Of a stretch of DNA of 64,000 bases, positions 22,042 to 34,530 are shown piece after piece. The stretch comes from Clarireedia homoeocarpa. Taxonomy: Eukaryota; Ascomycota; Leotiomycetes; Helotiales; Rutstroemiaceae. The first letter of the stretch is position 1. Each line of letters begins with the position of its first letter. Position numbers and translations under genes: made by a program. The notes under the pieces were generated by a model, which made no database searches, had not been told where the DNA came from, and was given only the letters and a program-made list of their open reading frames with translations. Where the stretch lies: the NCBI GenBank assembly GCA_001465935.1, contig LNKV01000026.1, forward strand, positions 124,001 to 188,000. The letters are read 5' to 3'.

Positions 22042-24079
22042 ATGAATTGGGCAATCATAGCTAGAGAGGACCGCCTGTATAAGGGCAAGTCTTTGTTCAG
22101 ATGGGATGAATCACCGGGCCTTGGTATGGAACCCCTCTTCTTTGCAATTCTACAGTGTTTCAAGGTGATGCTAACTACTCGGAAGAGCACCATTGTGGAG
22201 TCTGCTGTAGACCACTTCATAGTAAGTCGGATCATATTTTGTTCTGGTTTACAGACTTACACATCCACCGCAGATGCGCGCTCCAAGTCATCTTGCATCG
22301 GTAAACATGTTGAGCCATGCTTTCGCTTTCATCAACAACTCCATTTCCTTGGTAGGTGGCGATTTCACTTCCTATCCTTCTCCACGTTTGAAATCGTCAG
22401 TGGAAACTTGTTTTATTCAAGTGGCGGGATCATATTGTCTTCACCACAGTGCTCAATAGGTACTTTCCTTTCACATGTCATCTTTTTTAAAGAGCGCAGA
22501 ACGATATTTTAGAGGTGGAATACGATCACTGACCTGTAATTGCAGGAAAATCCCACGAATGCTTGGGGTAATTATTGCATAACGTCAATCCCAAGCTCAC
22601 ATCCGCAGTCAGTTTGCTAACAGATTTAGATGCAACACATCTGATGAGATGCACCATAATCGACACAAAGAAATACTCAGCATCGTTCGAGAGATAAACA
22701 CGCTTGATGGAGCCGATTCAACTCTTAACTTCCACTTCATCAAAAGAAAGAGCAGTGCCGAAGAAAAAGAAACGGAATCCGAACGAGCGTCTACCGAAGC
22801 AGCAGAGATTACTTCCGAGAAAAGTTATGGGGAGACCAGCTTGAGAAGACGGGAACGGAAGAAAGCAAAGAAGTCGGTCAGACGTGGTAGGAAGGATGTG
22901 GAGATTTTCAGTCAAGACGACATTAATGGTATCAGTGAAGCCTTACATCTGACAGTGCATGAAAGTAAAGGAGCGTGGTGGGGAACATATACGTACGATG
23001 GTCGATTCTCTGGGCCTTTGATGGACGATGCGGAAATTCTTGAGGAGAAGGAAGAGCGGGAGGCGGAGGAATGTCATGATTACGCAGTTCAACCGCCAAC
23101 CCCAGCATCGAAGAAAGTCTTTTTGCATCCAAAACATCCTACTCCCAAACAACAGAGAGCTTCGAAAAGGATGATGATGGCAACCCCACCTAAACAAGCT
23201 AAGCTTCGTGGTCATCAGCAACGGTTCAATCATGATGCGGCTAGCAAGAAGGATCCATATAGTGGCGTTGACTGTGAAATATTCTACCGTCTTGGTATCG
23301 ATATCGATCCGGCCGACAACTCCAAAGCCAGGAAAGAACTTGTGAGCAAACTTGCAGCTGCAATTAAGCACGACCTTGAGATCATGCGACGCGAAGAAGA
23401 AGAAACAGTTATGCGGGAAGCAGGTTTCTGGAGATGGGCGGGCCGTGCAGCTTTTCGAAATATCATGAATTACCGTGAGAAATTCGACTGGGCGACAGGA
23501 CAGAAGAGAGTGGGGAGAACAGAGGAGGAAGTATTCGGAAATGATATGGACAAAAATTATGAGAAGGACTTGTGTGGGGACATGAATGACCAGATGAATG
23601 ATACGTTGGACAAGGATGCGCAGGCGAAATGGCCAGTCGAGGGTGAAGAGAATAAGGGGAAGGATAGAGAAACCATAGATAAGAGTAGCCGCAATTCAAA
23701 GGTCAGAGGAGAAGGAATGAAAAGGGCGGAGGTGAAAGTTCTGAAGATTACCAACGTCCCTGAATCAACTTGGAACCCCAGATCAAAGGATACAAGGTTC
23801 ATTACCAAATGGTCCCAAAAGAAAGCTTGGAGTACTTTGGGGCCTGAAGGGTTTGTTAATACACCTGCCGATTCGATGGCCAAACAGGGGCTTAGTGATC
23901 TTGTGGCGCATTTCGGGAGGACTGAAAGCAAAAAGGAATCACCATGTATGGGCATTACTGGGCGGAACATCAGCGGCATTACTACGGTTGGTGCTCATCG
24001 TGCACCCGAATGGACGGTCAGTAGTGACGATGAAGAAGAGTGGACAACGGTCGGCAAGAAGGGGAAGGAGAAAAACTAA
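22042..24079 (+). CDS. Unrecognised 601-aa protein, five exons
   Basis: Exons 22042-22221, 22274-22351, 22401-22459, 22546-22567 and 22613-24079. Every junction is GT-AG and the frame stays open throughout, which supports a real gene larger than its last exon. Residues 1-110 (MNWAIIAREDRLYKG, NMLSHAFAFINNSIS, WKLVLFKWRDHIVFTTVL, IPRMLGFANRF) form an ordered, hydrophobic/aromatic N-terminus. After this come basic and acidic low-complexity sequence, an ordered block FSQDDINGISEALHLTVHES followed by KGAWWGTYTYDGRF, and another, FWRWAGRAAFRNIMNYREKF. It ends in SDDEEEWTTVGKKGKEKN. No family is recognised. An alternative frame through exons 1-2 using a 33-nt intron is possible but less likely. The start could be further upstream. 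Confidence 0.6.
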
Positions 24080-25365
24080 GCAGGGTACATTGGGAATCAT
24101 GCTGCATGGAGTAATCTATTGATATTTTAGAAGGAGAGAGGAGGATGTCAGATTTGGTGACCATTTTGTGGAACTACAGTTTCGTTGATCTTTATCGTGC
24201 CGTTTTCTTTACCTTTCGCTGGGACTTATTGGTGTGTTTTGGTTTCATACGTTTGCATTTTTGCTTGCTTTGGCTTTTTCTTTGAGAATTGGAGAGTAGA
24301 TGGTAAAGAAGTGGGCAATGAGGAAGAAAAAGTAGTTATTAACGGAAGAGGTTATACTTGCTTCTAGAAGAAACATGTAGTAGGGGCTTGAAAGTTTTAT
24401 AGCAATAATAGGATTGATGATTTACAGGATCTCAACCGCAATAATGAATGTGAATGATGAGAAAAGTAACTGGAGCTTTCATCTATAAGGTTGGTTATAT
24501 GTGTCAAGTCATTCATTCATACCTCACTTCGATCTCAAACCTGCATGATCACTACGTAGATATAACTCTCCCCTTTCTTTCATTGACTATGATGAGCCAG
24601 TGAGGCGGGCTAACAAGGAAAGGTGAGATACGGCATCGAATGTTCGAATAGAATAGGATAGAATTGGTGAGCCTCGAAAGGGATACCGAGAATGACGTAG
24701 GAAGATTGATATGGGGATAAGGAAGAACCGGGTAGGGGCAGAGTCAAATACAGCGGCGGTTCCTGGGCGCGGTCGTTACTGTTTGCGGGATAATACGGGG
24801 TATGAGTGTGAGATGGGGCGGACGGGACGGGGCGCTGATGGAAAGGGGGGTGAGTGGGTGAGTGGGTGGGTGGGTAGGTTAGATGGATAGGTGGATAGAT
24901 AGGTGGGGAGAGTGCGGGATTGTAAGATTGGGTTTATGGGGATGGATGGATGGGTGTAGTTTGTGTCTATGTGAGAGAGAGGGAGAGGGAGAGTCAGGGG
25001 ATTAACTTTGCGTTGCTGGAGAAGTGGATGTGCATGTGCATGTGCATGTGTCAATATATACTTTAGAATAGAATCTCAGTGTGGAGTGGAGGTAAGCTGG
25101 CATTGTTGTTGGTAAAGTTAGGGGGAGTGGTTGGATTGGGAGAAGATAGGAAGTCTAGTCTCAATTGGTATGCGTAGAATGGACAGAAGCAGACGGGTGG
25201 AATAGTGTAATGTGTAGGTACTGTATACAGGACTATCTATCGTAGGTATTGATGGCTGAGTGCGCGTTTCAGCGCCTCATGGAGCAAGTGGACAATGGGA
25301 TGGGTTCGGAATCATTGTTGCTGGGCGAACTGAATGCGGTGAATGGTGCTCGGTCTCTTACTCGG

Positions 25366-25388
25366 TGAGAGAGAGAGAGAGAGAGAGG
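25366..25388. repeat. (GA)n microsatellite
   Basis: About eleven GA units in gene-free DNA. Confidence 0.9.
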
Positions 25389-27418
25389 GCGAACACAATT
25401 GCAGTGTGCCTTCCATGAAAGGAAATCTGCGTCGTGAGATAATATGATTCGGTATTTTAGTAACGTCTGGGCGCATACAGAGTATTATGCAGAGTATGGA
25501 GATCATGGAGATCATGGAGATATTGGCTCGTGGGTAGAAAAATTGTAGTAGTAGACAAAGTGCAGGCACTGAAGTTAAGCGTATAGAGATGATTCAGATC
25601 TCAATTTTGTATCTGATGGTAATACCTCTCCACAACCTTTGGTCAACGGGGTGGTGTGTGTCCCGTACAATATTTCTCCGTATGTTGTAATATGCGAGCA
25701 GTTGCATATCGGACTCAGATGGCCTTTCTCGTGCCGGCTAGTACTAACTACCGGAGGATAGGACAGATAAAAACTTCCCGAGAGGCGGGTGCCACGTTTC
25801 ATTTATTCATTCACGATGCTGTTTGTTGCCGATTCATACCAATCGGACTTTGTCGTACTTGCAGTGCGCTTGCTCTCCAGGCGAGAAAAAGGCAAGAGGC
25901 TGCCCGGCTCCAATTGCATTGCTCTGCTCTGTTACTATCAGATGGCAGAAACACAGGAATTTGCAACGAATGGTGATATGTTTCCAATGCACGCTACGCA
26001 TCTGCTGGTGGGCAAGCAAACATGCGCATATTCCTGCGGCACGGGTCATTGCTTATTTGGATCTTCGAGGATGTGAAAAAAGACATGTGAATGGTTGACA
26101 CGGTATCGTGTATGTGTGTGGCCGGCTACATGCGTATTGTGATGTGGTACAATAACCGTATTCGTGCGACGCGTCCAATATGCCAGGGACAGCGTCCATC
26201 CAGGAACTACTCGAATGACACCGGGGGGGCCGATAGGGGATGTGCTGAAAGGATGGAATTGGTATGACTGCTGCATTTGGTCTGCGGCGTGGGTGAAATG
26301 ACTACCAAAGAATCCTCTTTGGATATTGACAGTGACACAGGATGGGAAAAGAGTCGTATTGCTGTGGTAGTTGTTTCGGTCTGTGCTAATGCTATGCAAT
26401 CCGGCTTTGGGACTCTCAAGATAGATAAGCTATAACTGAATGTTGCATGGGCAGCATGATAGGGTCGTATGAGGTGGGTCGCAAATGGTAAATAGGGGGG
26501 GGGATCGTCCAATTTCTTTTGGGAAGAGTTGAAATAAGCTTTCAGAAAGAATGCCGGGATATGTCAATGAATATGAATAGCATATGGGCGATGGTAAGGC
26601 AGAACCTTTCCAGCTATAGAACTACCTTCGCGTAGAGTGTTTCATGCTCCATGGGGTAAAGATGTGTGTAGCGGGTCTGGTTCCAAAGTCCTGTCATCAG
26701 ACATGGAATAGTGTAAACACAATGTTCGATCTAGTCTACCTAATTTAGATATATACGACTTTCCAGAGAGCAACAATCATAATAATGCTATATACCCTGT
26801 TGACAGGCGTCTGAGACGAACTGGAGGTATAAGTTTTGGCCTGACAGACATACATGAGGCTGGGGCTGCTGGGACTGTTGGGGCTGCTGGGGCTGAAGGT
26901 TTCGCAAGGTTATATAAATCTTTGATTGTAGGGATGAGCGATTGTGTGCTTATACGACCAAACGACTTATCAACGAGGTGCGTCAAGGCAAGGCTTACGG
27001 CTCAAGGCCCCAGGAGCAATACTGGCCACAGGGGAAGTATATACATTACTATAATCTTACATTTCGTCACCATTGAAGATTACGGGTTTAGGTCAGTAAG
27101 ACGGATTTACACTGGTGAGGGAGAAGCAAGTGTGCACATTGTAGAACTATTGTGTACGGTCTAGAACATGTCTGCAGCTAAAAGGGAATCGAGGCACAAT
27201 TAGAGTATAACCCACTCAGCGGAAGCCGTGAGCCGGACGTGTGTGTACCGATAGCTAGTTCTAGCCCTTTTCTTTTGCGCGCCCCCATTCCTATTTGGGA
27301 GAGGGGAGAGGAGAGTCGAGAGTCGAGAGTCGAGAGTAAAGCGAGTGGCCACGGGAAGATGGCACGGGAAGATGGTCACGGGATAAGGAGATAACGATCC
27401 TGATTACTCAAGGAGAAG

Positions 27419-27465
27419 AATAGCCAAATAGCCAAATCGCCAAATAGGCAAATAGCCAAATAGCC
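27419..27465. repeat. Eight-bp tandem array, ATAGCCAA-like units
   Basis: Six imperfect units (ATAGCCAA, ATCGCCAA, ATAGGCAA) in a row. It lies next to a short duplication of CAGTACCAGTACTTGG and of AGGTGTGAAAGGTGTG, so the area is rich in short tandem copies. Confidence 0.85.
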
Positions 27466-28142
27466 ACTCCGGTCTTGTACCAGTACCAGTACTTGGGTCG
27501 TGGGACTCCGTAGTGGGAAAAGGGTAAATACCAAGTACTTAGTACTTCTTCGTAGGGGAGTCGGAGACTGTGATAGGTGTGAAAGGTGTGAAAGGTCACT
27601 GGCGATCTACCGTTGGCTTTAAATTCTCGACCCTGCATTAAACATTGAGCTAAAATGCCACATCCAGCCAATGAAAAATGGCACAATTGGAATGACCACG
27701 CTAAGCGGCGCTAGTCTACGCTACGCAGTAACGAGACAACTTTGGACCTTAGAAGAGCTTAGGAAGAGTGAGGCCTTGGTTATGAGTTGAAAGCTGGGAG
27801 TTGCCTGGGCACACGTTTCATTATTGAGCGAGCAGTACAAGCCATCAATTCTTTCCCATCCCGAGATTTCGTACATTCTGACCCTCCGACTTCTGCCCTC
27901 TGCCCTCTGACCGCCGAGCGCCGATAGAAGCGACACAACCTCCACCGGCTCCGGCTATCCATCGACTTAATCCCCGTCGGACTGTCATCAAAAATCAATC
28001 TTACTTCCATCGTTCCCGACATTTCAGATTTCCTTCAAACCCACCTGACCATTGGATTAGTGAAGGCCCCACGAGTTTCGCTTGGTAAACTACCGCGAAC
28101 TGAGCAGACGCCGGGACAGAAATATTCCCAGGAGACGGGATA

Positions 28143-28188
28143 GGGAAAGGCAAAAAGGGAAAAGGGAAAAGGGAAAAGGGAAAAGGGA
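28143..28188. repeat. (AAAAGGG)n array
   Basis: About six purine-only units of 7 bp, seen directly, in the gene-free region. Confidence 0.85.
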
Positions 28189-29302
28189 TTCTTGAAACCC
28201 TTCCGAAGAGGCGAAGGAGAATAGTGCCGGCCTTCCTCGCCATTAGAAGCTTCCGCTCCATCAAGGGATCAGGTCTAAATCAGCAAGGGAAACATTCGTC
28301 GGATTCGCTCATTCCTCCTTTTGATTAACGTCATTCTTTTCTTGGGGGCGCATAACGCTCGGTTCATTGCAATACACCCGAACATCTTAGGGTGGTAGGC
28401 CAAACACCTTCTGCTCACTAACACCACACGAGAGTGCCTTCTTTGTGCGTCTCATTTCTCATTTCTCAATTGCTCAGCCTTGTTGGGGTAGTCTCTAGAT
28501 CTCCTTGACACGTTCCTCAGCTTAAAGAGACCGTTGAAAAGTCTACTCCATCCGAGCAAGGATAAAGTGTGGTGGATCCCATCATTGGCCATTCTCCATA
28601 TCTCTATTTCCTCGTGAGATACCAAAACAGACTACGGCGACATATAACAAGGGTCCCGTATACACGGACGTTCATACCTCCTTACCAAGTTTATCCAACT
28701 TCCTATGCAACGGTATTGGAGTGGTTCCTACCCATAAACTTAGAACCTTCGAAACGACAAGCTTTCATTCCTTCGCCAGAAATTTCCGACCACCACTATC
28801 GGGACGAACCCCTCGGACCCCCTTTCGTCAACGGTATCTTCGACCTAGGAATTAACCTAGCAATCAGATTAAATTGAGGATTCTGTGTCGAACGTGGAAC
28901 AGCACGAGAGGCCTTTGCCACCCCACTAAGCCATACGGACCAATCTCCTTTCTCTCCGACCCTAGCCGCTCATTGATCTGTTGCAAGGGCGAACAAGACA
29001 AACTTAGGTTAAGGATTTGGAAACATCCACATCTTACTACGAGCTTCGCCTTTCCAGAAATCTCGGGCAAGCCCATTAGCACGGCGTGATAGTCAATTCG
29101 CTGTCTGCTGTTTTGAAACTTGTCGCCATCCTTTTCGTATTCAATTTGGTCTCCCTAGCTGGAACCCAAAGTCTTCAGGTACTGATATTCTGATATCGAT
29201 AAATACCTGGCTTGATCAGTTCGCCCGAGTCGCCGCAAACCTATACAACAGATTCGATATACCCTTTGCGCTCTCACAGTCAGATTTTTGCCAGACAACT
29301 CT

Positions 29303-31244
29303 ATGTGCTGCGCATTGCGGAAAACACCTGTGACTGGCTTTATGTCGGATCATCCTTTTAGCAAAATGAGTGAAGGGGAACCATCATTTTCTCGGAATCA
29401 ACAGGATGAGGGCTTTTCTGTCCGGCGGAGTCCCAGTTCCAATGTTTCGTCGAAAGCAGATCTTGATCTTGCCCAGCAGTTGATCGGACACTCGCATAGT
29501 CCAGGCAAAATCCAGGAAAGAAAGCAAGAAAGAGACAGATCGAGTAGTCCATCATCATATCCTGATCATCGGACGTCAGAAGTGTCAAGCATTGCCGGTA
29601 ATCCAAGTCTCCAAATTAGTCCCAGATCTGCCTCAGAGGAACGAAGCCAGAGGGATACTTCTCAACCTTTTTCTTCCGCAACATCTCCAAAGCCCGACCA
29701 AATTCAAGCTGGCCAGGTCTGCAGGTATGAGTATACCATCAAGAAAGGGAAATTGAGTTAACCATCATGTAGTAATTGTGGTACGACAAGGACGCCATTA
29801 TGGCGGAGATCACCTCAAGGAGCGACAATATGCAATGCATGCGGTCTGTACCAAAAGGCTCGCAATGCTTCCCGCCCCACCAATCTTAAACGTCCTCCTA
29901 TCACAGCTCCTGTCGGTTCAAGTTCTCTTGAGCAGCGAACATCTCCTTCTATCTGTGGTGTAATGTCACATCCCACAGCTGGCGCCACATACGTTGCTGC
30001 AGACCAGACACCAACAGGCAGTTGTCCTGGTGGAGGAAGATGTAATGGCACTGGCGGCGCCGAAGGGTGCAGTGGTTGCCCAGCTTTCAACAATAGAGTC
30101 GCAAAAAGCGCACACTTCAGCACATCTCAAGATCGGCAATCAACTGCAACCCCACAACCACAAAATGACCAGTCTACGGATGCTCCATCTCCAATCGATG
30201 TGACAGCATTGCATATACAGGCGCAGAATACCACAGTCGTTGTAGCTTGCCAAAACTGTGGAACTACGATAACTCCGCTGTGGCGTCGAGACGAGAGTGG
30301 CCACACAATTTGTAATGCATGCGGTAAGTTGAACAACATATCAAACTAAAAGTAACACCAAGGCTGATTTTAATGTAGGTCTATATTATAAGCTGCATGG
30401 TGTACATCGTCCAGTCGCCATGAAAAAGTCAGTGATTAAACGGCGTAAACGTGTCGTACCAGCAGGACAAGCTGGACAAAATCCTAGTTTTGATACCTCA
30501 AGACAGGCGACGAACTCACCAGAATCAGATCATCCCTCATCTGAGGAGGTTGATCGACGTGGCACCGTGAATCCCGATGGATCTATCAACCTAGGGTTCC
30601 GCTTGCGCAATGACCCTGGCAGATCTCTTCCAGAACCTATTCGCACGCAGAACCGTCAGCAACAACATCCCCCATCCGACCTTACAGTATATGCCTCCGC
30701 ATCCAATGTTTCAAATCAAAACTTCGAGTCACTGCACAACGATAATCGGCTTCCTCCCATGACGTCATATCCCACCCCACTACAAGCCAGCAACCCCGGT
30801 TCAGTATCTCCCAGCTCCTTTCTCTCTCCATCCAGAAAACGATCCATATCCGCAGTTGACGCAAACGATGGCACAGCAAACACAGAATCCAATTCAAATC
30901 CCACTCAACCAAAACGTCTCTCATCCATAAAATCTATCCTCAACCCCGGCTTTGCCGACCCCGAAGCGAACAACAGCGATATCGACTCTAATCTCCGCAG
31001 GGGCGACGACCGATTGAGTCCTAGCCGGTACTCCAATGTCGCGAGCCCGAGTCTCAGCAGCGTCGGCACACTCGCGGCAAGTCCGTCCGGAAGTGCACCA
31101 GCGAGCGGGAAGGACGCGTCGAGCGAGACGGATCGCGCGAAAGCTGAGCGGAGGGAATTGCTCCAGCGGGAGGCGGAGAAGATGCGAGAGGCGCTGAAAG
31201 CGAAGGAGAGGGAGTTGGCGGAGTTGGGGCTGGGTTCTGATTAA
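29303..31244 (+). CDS. sreA: SreA/SRE/URBS1-type GATA factor, iron-responsive repressor
   Basis: Represses siderophore synthesis and iron uptake genes when iron is ample. Exons 29303-29724, 29773-30323 and 30379-31244 give 612 aa. Two GATA zinc fingers of CX2CX17CX2C are seen: C140/C143/C161/C164 (CNACGLYQKA) and C300/C303/C321/C324 (CNACGLYYKLHGVHRP). Between them lies the diagnostic iron-sensing cysteine-rich stretch from C225 (CPGGGRCNGTGG, then GCSGCPAF). A basic stretch VIKRRKR follows finger two, and the C-terminal LLQREAEKMREALKAKEREL forms a short coiled coil. Both introns cut inside the fingers: intron 1 splits S141 between the first two Cys, intron 2 splits the Gly after the fourth Cys of finger two. 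ATGs at 29342 or 29366 are possible alternative starts. Identification is firm. Confidence 0.95.
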
Positions 31245-32525
31245 TGACGGTTTGGGAATGATCGGGGAAGGGAGGGGAACTTTTGAGCTATATGCACAGC
31301 TACGATTTATGATTGCTATACTCACATTATATGGCGTGATGGGAATTTAGGGAGGGAAGAAAGGGAGACGGGCGCGAAGAAAGAAGAATAAAACCACACT
31401 TATTCTAGAGTTTTATCAATTCTTTCAAAATCAAATCAAGATCACAAAGCAACGAAATAAGAATACCCTTTCATTCTGGCGATTATTTGGCGAACGGGGA
31501 TATATATTTGGTTTGGGTTACTCGTACCCATCCTCCGTTATTATTTTTCTTTTGAAAAAACATAACTCTTTTCTTGACCTATACGAACCACCTCGTCGTT
31601 GTCGTCGTCAAGGTGTCGGGTCGGAGGTTAGCTTAGGTTTGCTACTACAGTCCAGTGGTATATGGTATGGAGCAAGGATGGCTTGGATGTTATTCGCATT
31701 GGGTGCTCTGGGTTCTGGAACTGTTGTTATTTGCTTTTTTGCTGGATGGATGGCATTAGGTGGGAGCGTGATGGGCAAGCGATCGATCTCCTTTGGAATA
31801 AATGCAATATTAATTTAGCTTAGTGGTTCGGGTGGAAGAACGAGGACAAGATGAGACGCGCGATGAACAGGACCGCGAAGAAGGGGGGATGTTGGCGGGA
31901 GGAAAGAAGGGCTCAAGACAGAAGAGAGGGACAGAAGGAAGATGAGGTGAAATAAAATCAGATACATAAAAACAACAAAATGAACCACGTATCCATCTCA
32001 CTCCACGATATCTCCTGTGTTAATGCATTATCATTTTTTACATGTGCACATCGTGAAGCTGGACTTCTAGGCGCTTTTTCGTTTTAAATGATACTGACTT
32101 GACTAGTAGACGATTTTACATACGTACGTACACTTATGAGAGAAACAGAAAATAGGGAAACTCTGAGTTAGACCCGCCGAGCTTTTCTTTCTTCTATAGC
32201 TAGTTATTAAGCCGCGGTGGGAAAGAGGATGGGTTGTGGCATGATGATATTGTAATACATTGGCCCCTCTGTAGTACTATTATCCATGCGTGTATGTTGT
32301 ACCATATCGATGGGTAGTAGTTGGGGGGGGGGGGGGGGGGGGGCAAGATGAAGACAAATGGATTGGAGGACGATATGGCGATGTCTAGGTCGTATGGATG
32401 GACTGGGTTATCTTTGGGTGGTGGTGTAGGAAGCGAGATGAGAGGGTTTCAGATGGGTGAACTGATCGACGGCGGGGGGGACGGAAACGCACTCATCAGT
32501 GGGAGGGGCAGGCCGTTTTGACAAT
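31245..32525. other. Intergenic, convergent sreA / tvp15
   Basis: About 1.3 kb holding the 3' ends of the two genes. It has AT-rich and G-rich patches including a 21-bp poly-G, and no supported ORF. Confidence 0.6.
32323..32343. repeat. Poly-G run (21 bp)
   Basis: Uninterrupted G run in the 3' flank of sreA/tvp15. The length may be uncertain because of sequencing error in homopolymers. Confidence 0.85.
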
Positions 32526-33633
32526 TTAGACTTGCTCTGCGCCCCAGCCGCCATCTGCTTCTCTGTGTTTAGGAATATAGTGTTAGTTAAATGTCTCTCT
32601 GATCACTCTCGCGCATTGGAAGTATTGCGAAAACTTACCTCATGTTCGCGGGTGGCTCGATGGATGGGACAAATTCGAGGGCAACGTATGCGACACCGAT
32701 TAGGCCGATCAAGGAACCAGCAATGATGCGGAGTACATGGTTGTTTAATAGAATGGATCCGATGAAGATGTAAACTGTTTGAAATGTTAGGCTTCTGCTG
32801 CGGGAGACCGCGCAATTGGGGTTCGTGGGATGGGGAAGACATACAGCATCCACGACCAATGAAAGAGAACAAGAAGGATGCGTAGCGGGAAACCTGAGGT
32901 GGGATTTGGAACTCTGCAGAGGTCGCGTTAGTACATATATATATTATAGTCTTCGCTGTGCGTAGTTTTCGGATTAGGGAGAAGATAGGTTGTGTAACTG
33001 TTGGATGGATAGGTCGTTGGTGGAGTAGGACGAACCAAGAAGAGCAGTGCCTGGAAGAAGTAGAGTGTTAGTATGAGCAGTGAGGAGCAGCTGTATAAAT
33101 AACATACATATTCCAAAGATGATGACATAAGACCCGATGATGATGGATTGACTAGACGTGTATCAGCATGCGAAGCTTCTGGTAAGGTCGCCGATGCGGC
33201 ACGCAGGTAGAGACTAACAGGCTCAGTTGAAAGAATTGAGAAATTCCTCCTAGGACCATAAGGACACCAGCCGCCAAGTTGACGAGTCGACTATAGTTAG
33301 AGCAAACATATCAGCATAAGTACACAATGAAGTAGGCCGTCGGCGCATTCGTTGCTAGATGCTGTTGAGCTGGGTTGAGGTTAGGTGAAACTTGACGAAG
33401 CTTGGTTTGAGCTTCAAACGCATCATTGTCCATCGTTCAAGAGTGCGATTGAGTCAATAATCTGCCATGGCGCAAGACCATAGAGCTTCCTATCTGAAGT
33501 ATGGCATTATGTTTTGCAGCTCCATGCCAATAAACATTTCGACCCATTCCCAACCCAGCTCACCCAGGCTTCAGAAATGCGCCGTACGAAAGCCGCGCAA
33601 GCAGGAAACTCACAAGGCGTCAGAGAAATCCAT
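32526..33633 (-). CDS. tvp15: Golgi membrane protein Tvp15
   Basis: A small tetraspan protein of Tlg2-containing Golgi vesicles. Seven exons: 33633-33614, 33290-33219, 33151-33108, 33050-33036, 32913-32845, 32774-32639 and 32562-32526, giving 130 aa. Phases join throughout: MDFSDAFRLVNLAAG, LMVLGGISQFFQLSLQSII, YVIIFGICTALLEFQIPPQV, SFLFSFIGRGCFYIFIGSIL, VLRIIAGSLIGLIGVAYVAL, then EFVPSIEPPANMRE and the ending GGWGAEQV. These blocks are hydrophobic and match the family. Exon 4 is a 15-nt microexon and intron 1 is 323 nt, so the first 20-nt exon is easily missed. The longest simple ORFs in the locus cover only the third and fourth membrane segments. The molecular role of Tvp15 is poorly known. 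Confidence 0.9.
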
Positions 33634-34530
33634 TGTGCCGTTTATTCCCTCTTATATCAGGAGGCGTAATGGTCGTTCTTTTCGTTCGTTGGATGTTCGA
33701 TCGTTTCTTCGTTTTTCTCCTTCTTCGTCAGTCGTGATGTGATTTGGGAAGCTTGGGAGTTAGGTTGTTGTGACGATGTATGTCACTGCGCTAGGGTTTA
33801 TGACATACAAAAGATTTCGCGCTACGACGCCAAGCTAAATACGCAAGCTCGTTCAGCTAATAAAAGACGAGACAAGGGTCCGTGGCTGGGTCTAGTTCAT
33901 ACCAATTGTGTTACAAATGGTTGGACATATCCCGAATTCGGTACAATTTTGGATACTTTGCACAGAACATATCTATATTAATATTTAAAAAGTGGTATGT
34001 ATGAACAGTGTTGAACGTCTACTTATAAGCTGCAGTAGCTGACAAACGGTTTTCATGCAGGAAGTAAGACTCTTGCCGTCGGATTTTGCATCGAGAGCTC
34101 CAACTTGTTCATAAACAAAGGCAAGATTGATGTCACCGGATAGGAATACGGACGAGAACGCAAGTGATTTATGAAAAGTTGATCCGCGTCACTATCTTAG
34201 TGAATCGTGCGTTTTCGCGTTCTCATGTTCTCATCTTGGTGAACTTTAACTGCCTCATGTTTTGAAGAAGGCGATGCTAAAGATTAGGCTTCTACGATAT
34301 GCTTGTAAGATCTTACTATTAGCGATGTCTGAAAGATCATCGAAGGTTCTTGCAACGGTTACCTAGTTATTCATAGCTACGATTAGCTGAATATGACGGA
34401 TTTCAGACAGTAGTTGGTCATCCATTTCCCTCATATTATTCTGTGATAGCTTCGGGACTATCCAAAGGGTTCATTACTCGTCCCCGTACTGCATCGTTCC
34501 CTCATACATACATACATCTCACCGTTATAC
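33634..34530. other. Intergenic, tvp15 promoter side / DAAO 3' side
   Basis: About 900 bp, moderately AT-rich, no supported ORF or repeat. Short ORFs on the plus strand at 33467-33981 overlap tvp15 exon 1 and its intron, and look like chance. Confidence 0.55.

Larger units (their letters stand above)
24080..29302. other. 5.2-kb region without a supported gene, upstream of sreA
   Basis: No convincing ORF or RNA gene. It contains simple repeats: GTGAGTGGG-type runs near 24850, TGCATG x3-4 near 25030, GA near 25370, GAGAGTC x3 near 27315, an ATAGCCAA array near 27420 and GGGAAAA runs near 28150. From 28.4 kb on the sequence becomes leader-like (CT-rich). A long promoter/leader for the sreA-type regulator is plausible. 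Non-coding transcripts cannot be excluded. Confidence 0.5.

Noticed and set aside
28569..28877. 102-codon ORF upstream of sreA
   Set aside because: Unrecognised, in leader-like sequence, and no splice joins it to sreA in frame.
16931..31244. Secondary-metabolite gene cluster around egt1 and sreA
   Set aside because: No PKS, NRPS, terpene synthase, P450 or transporter is present; genes are housekeeping and spread over both strands.
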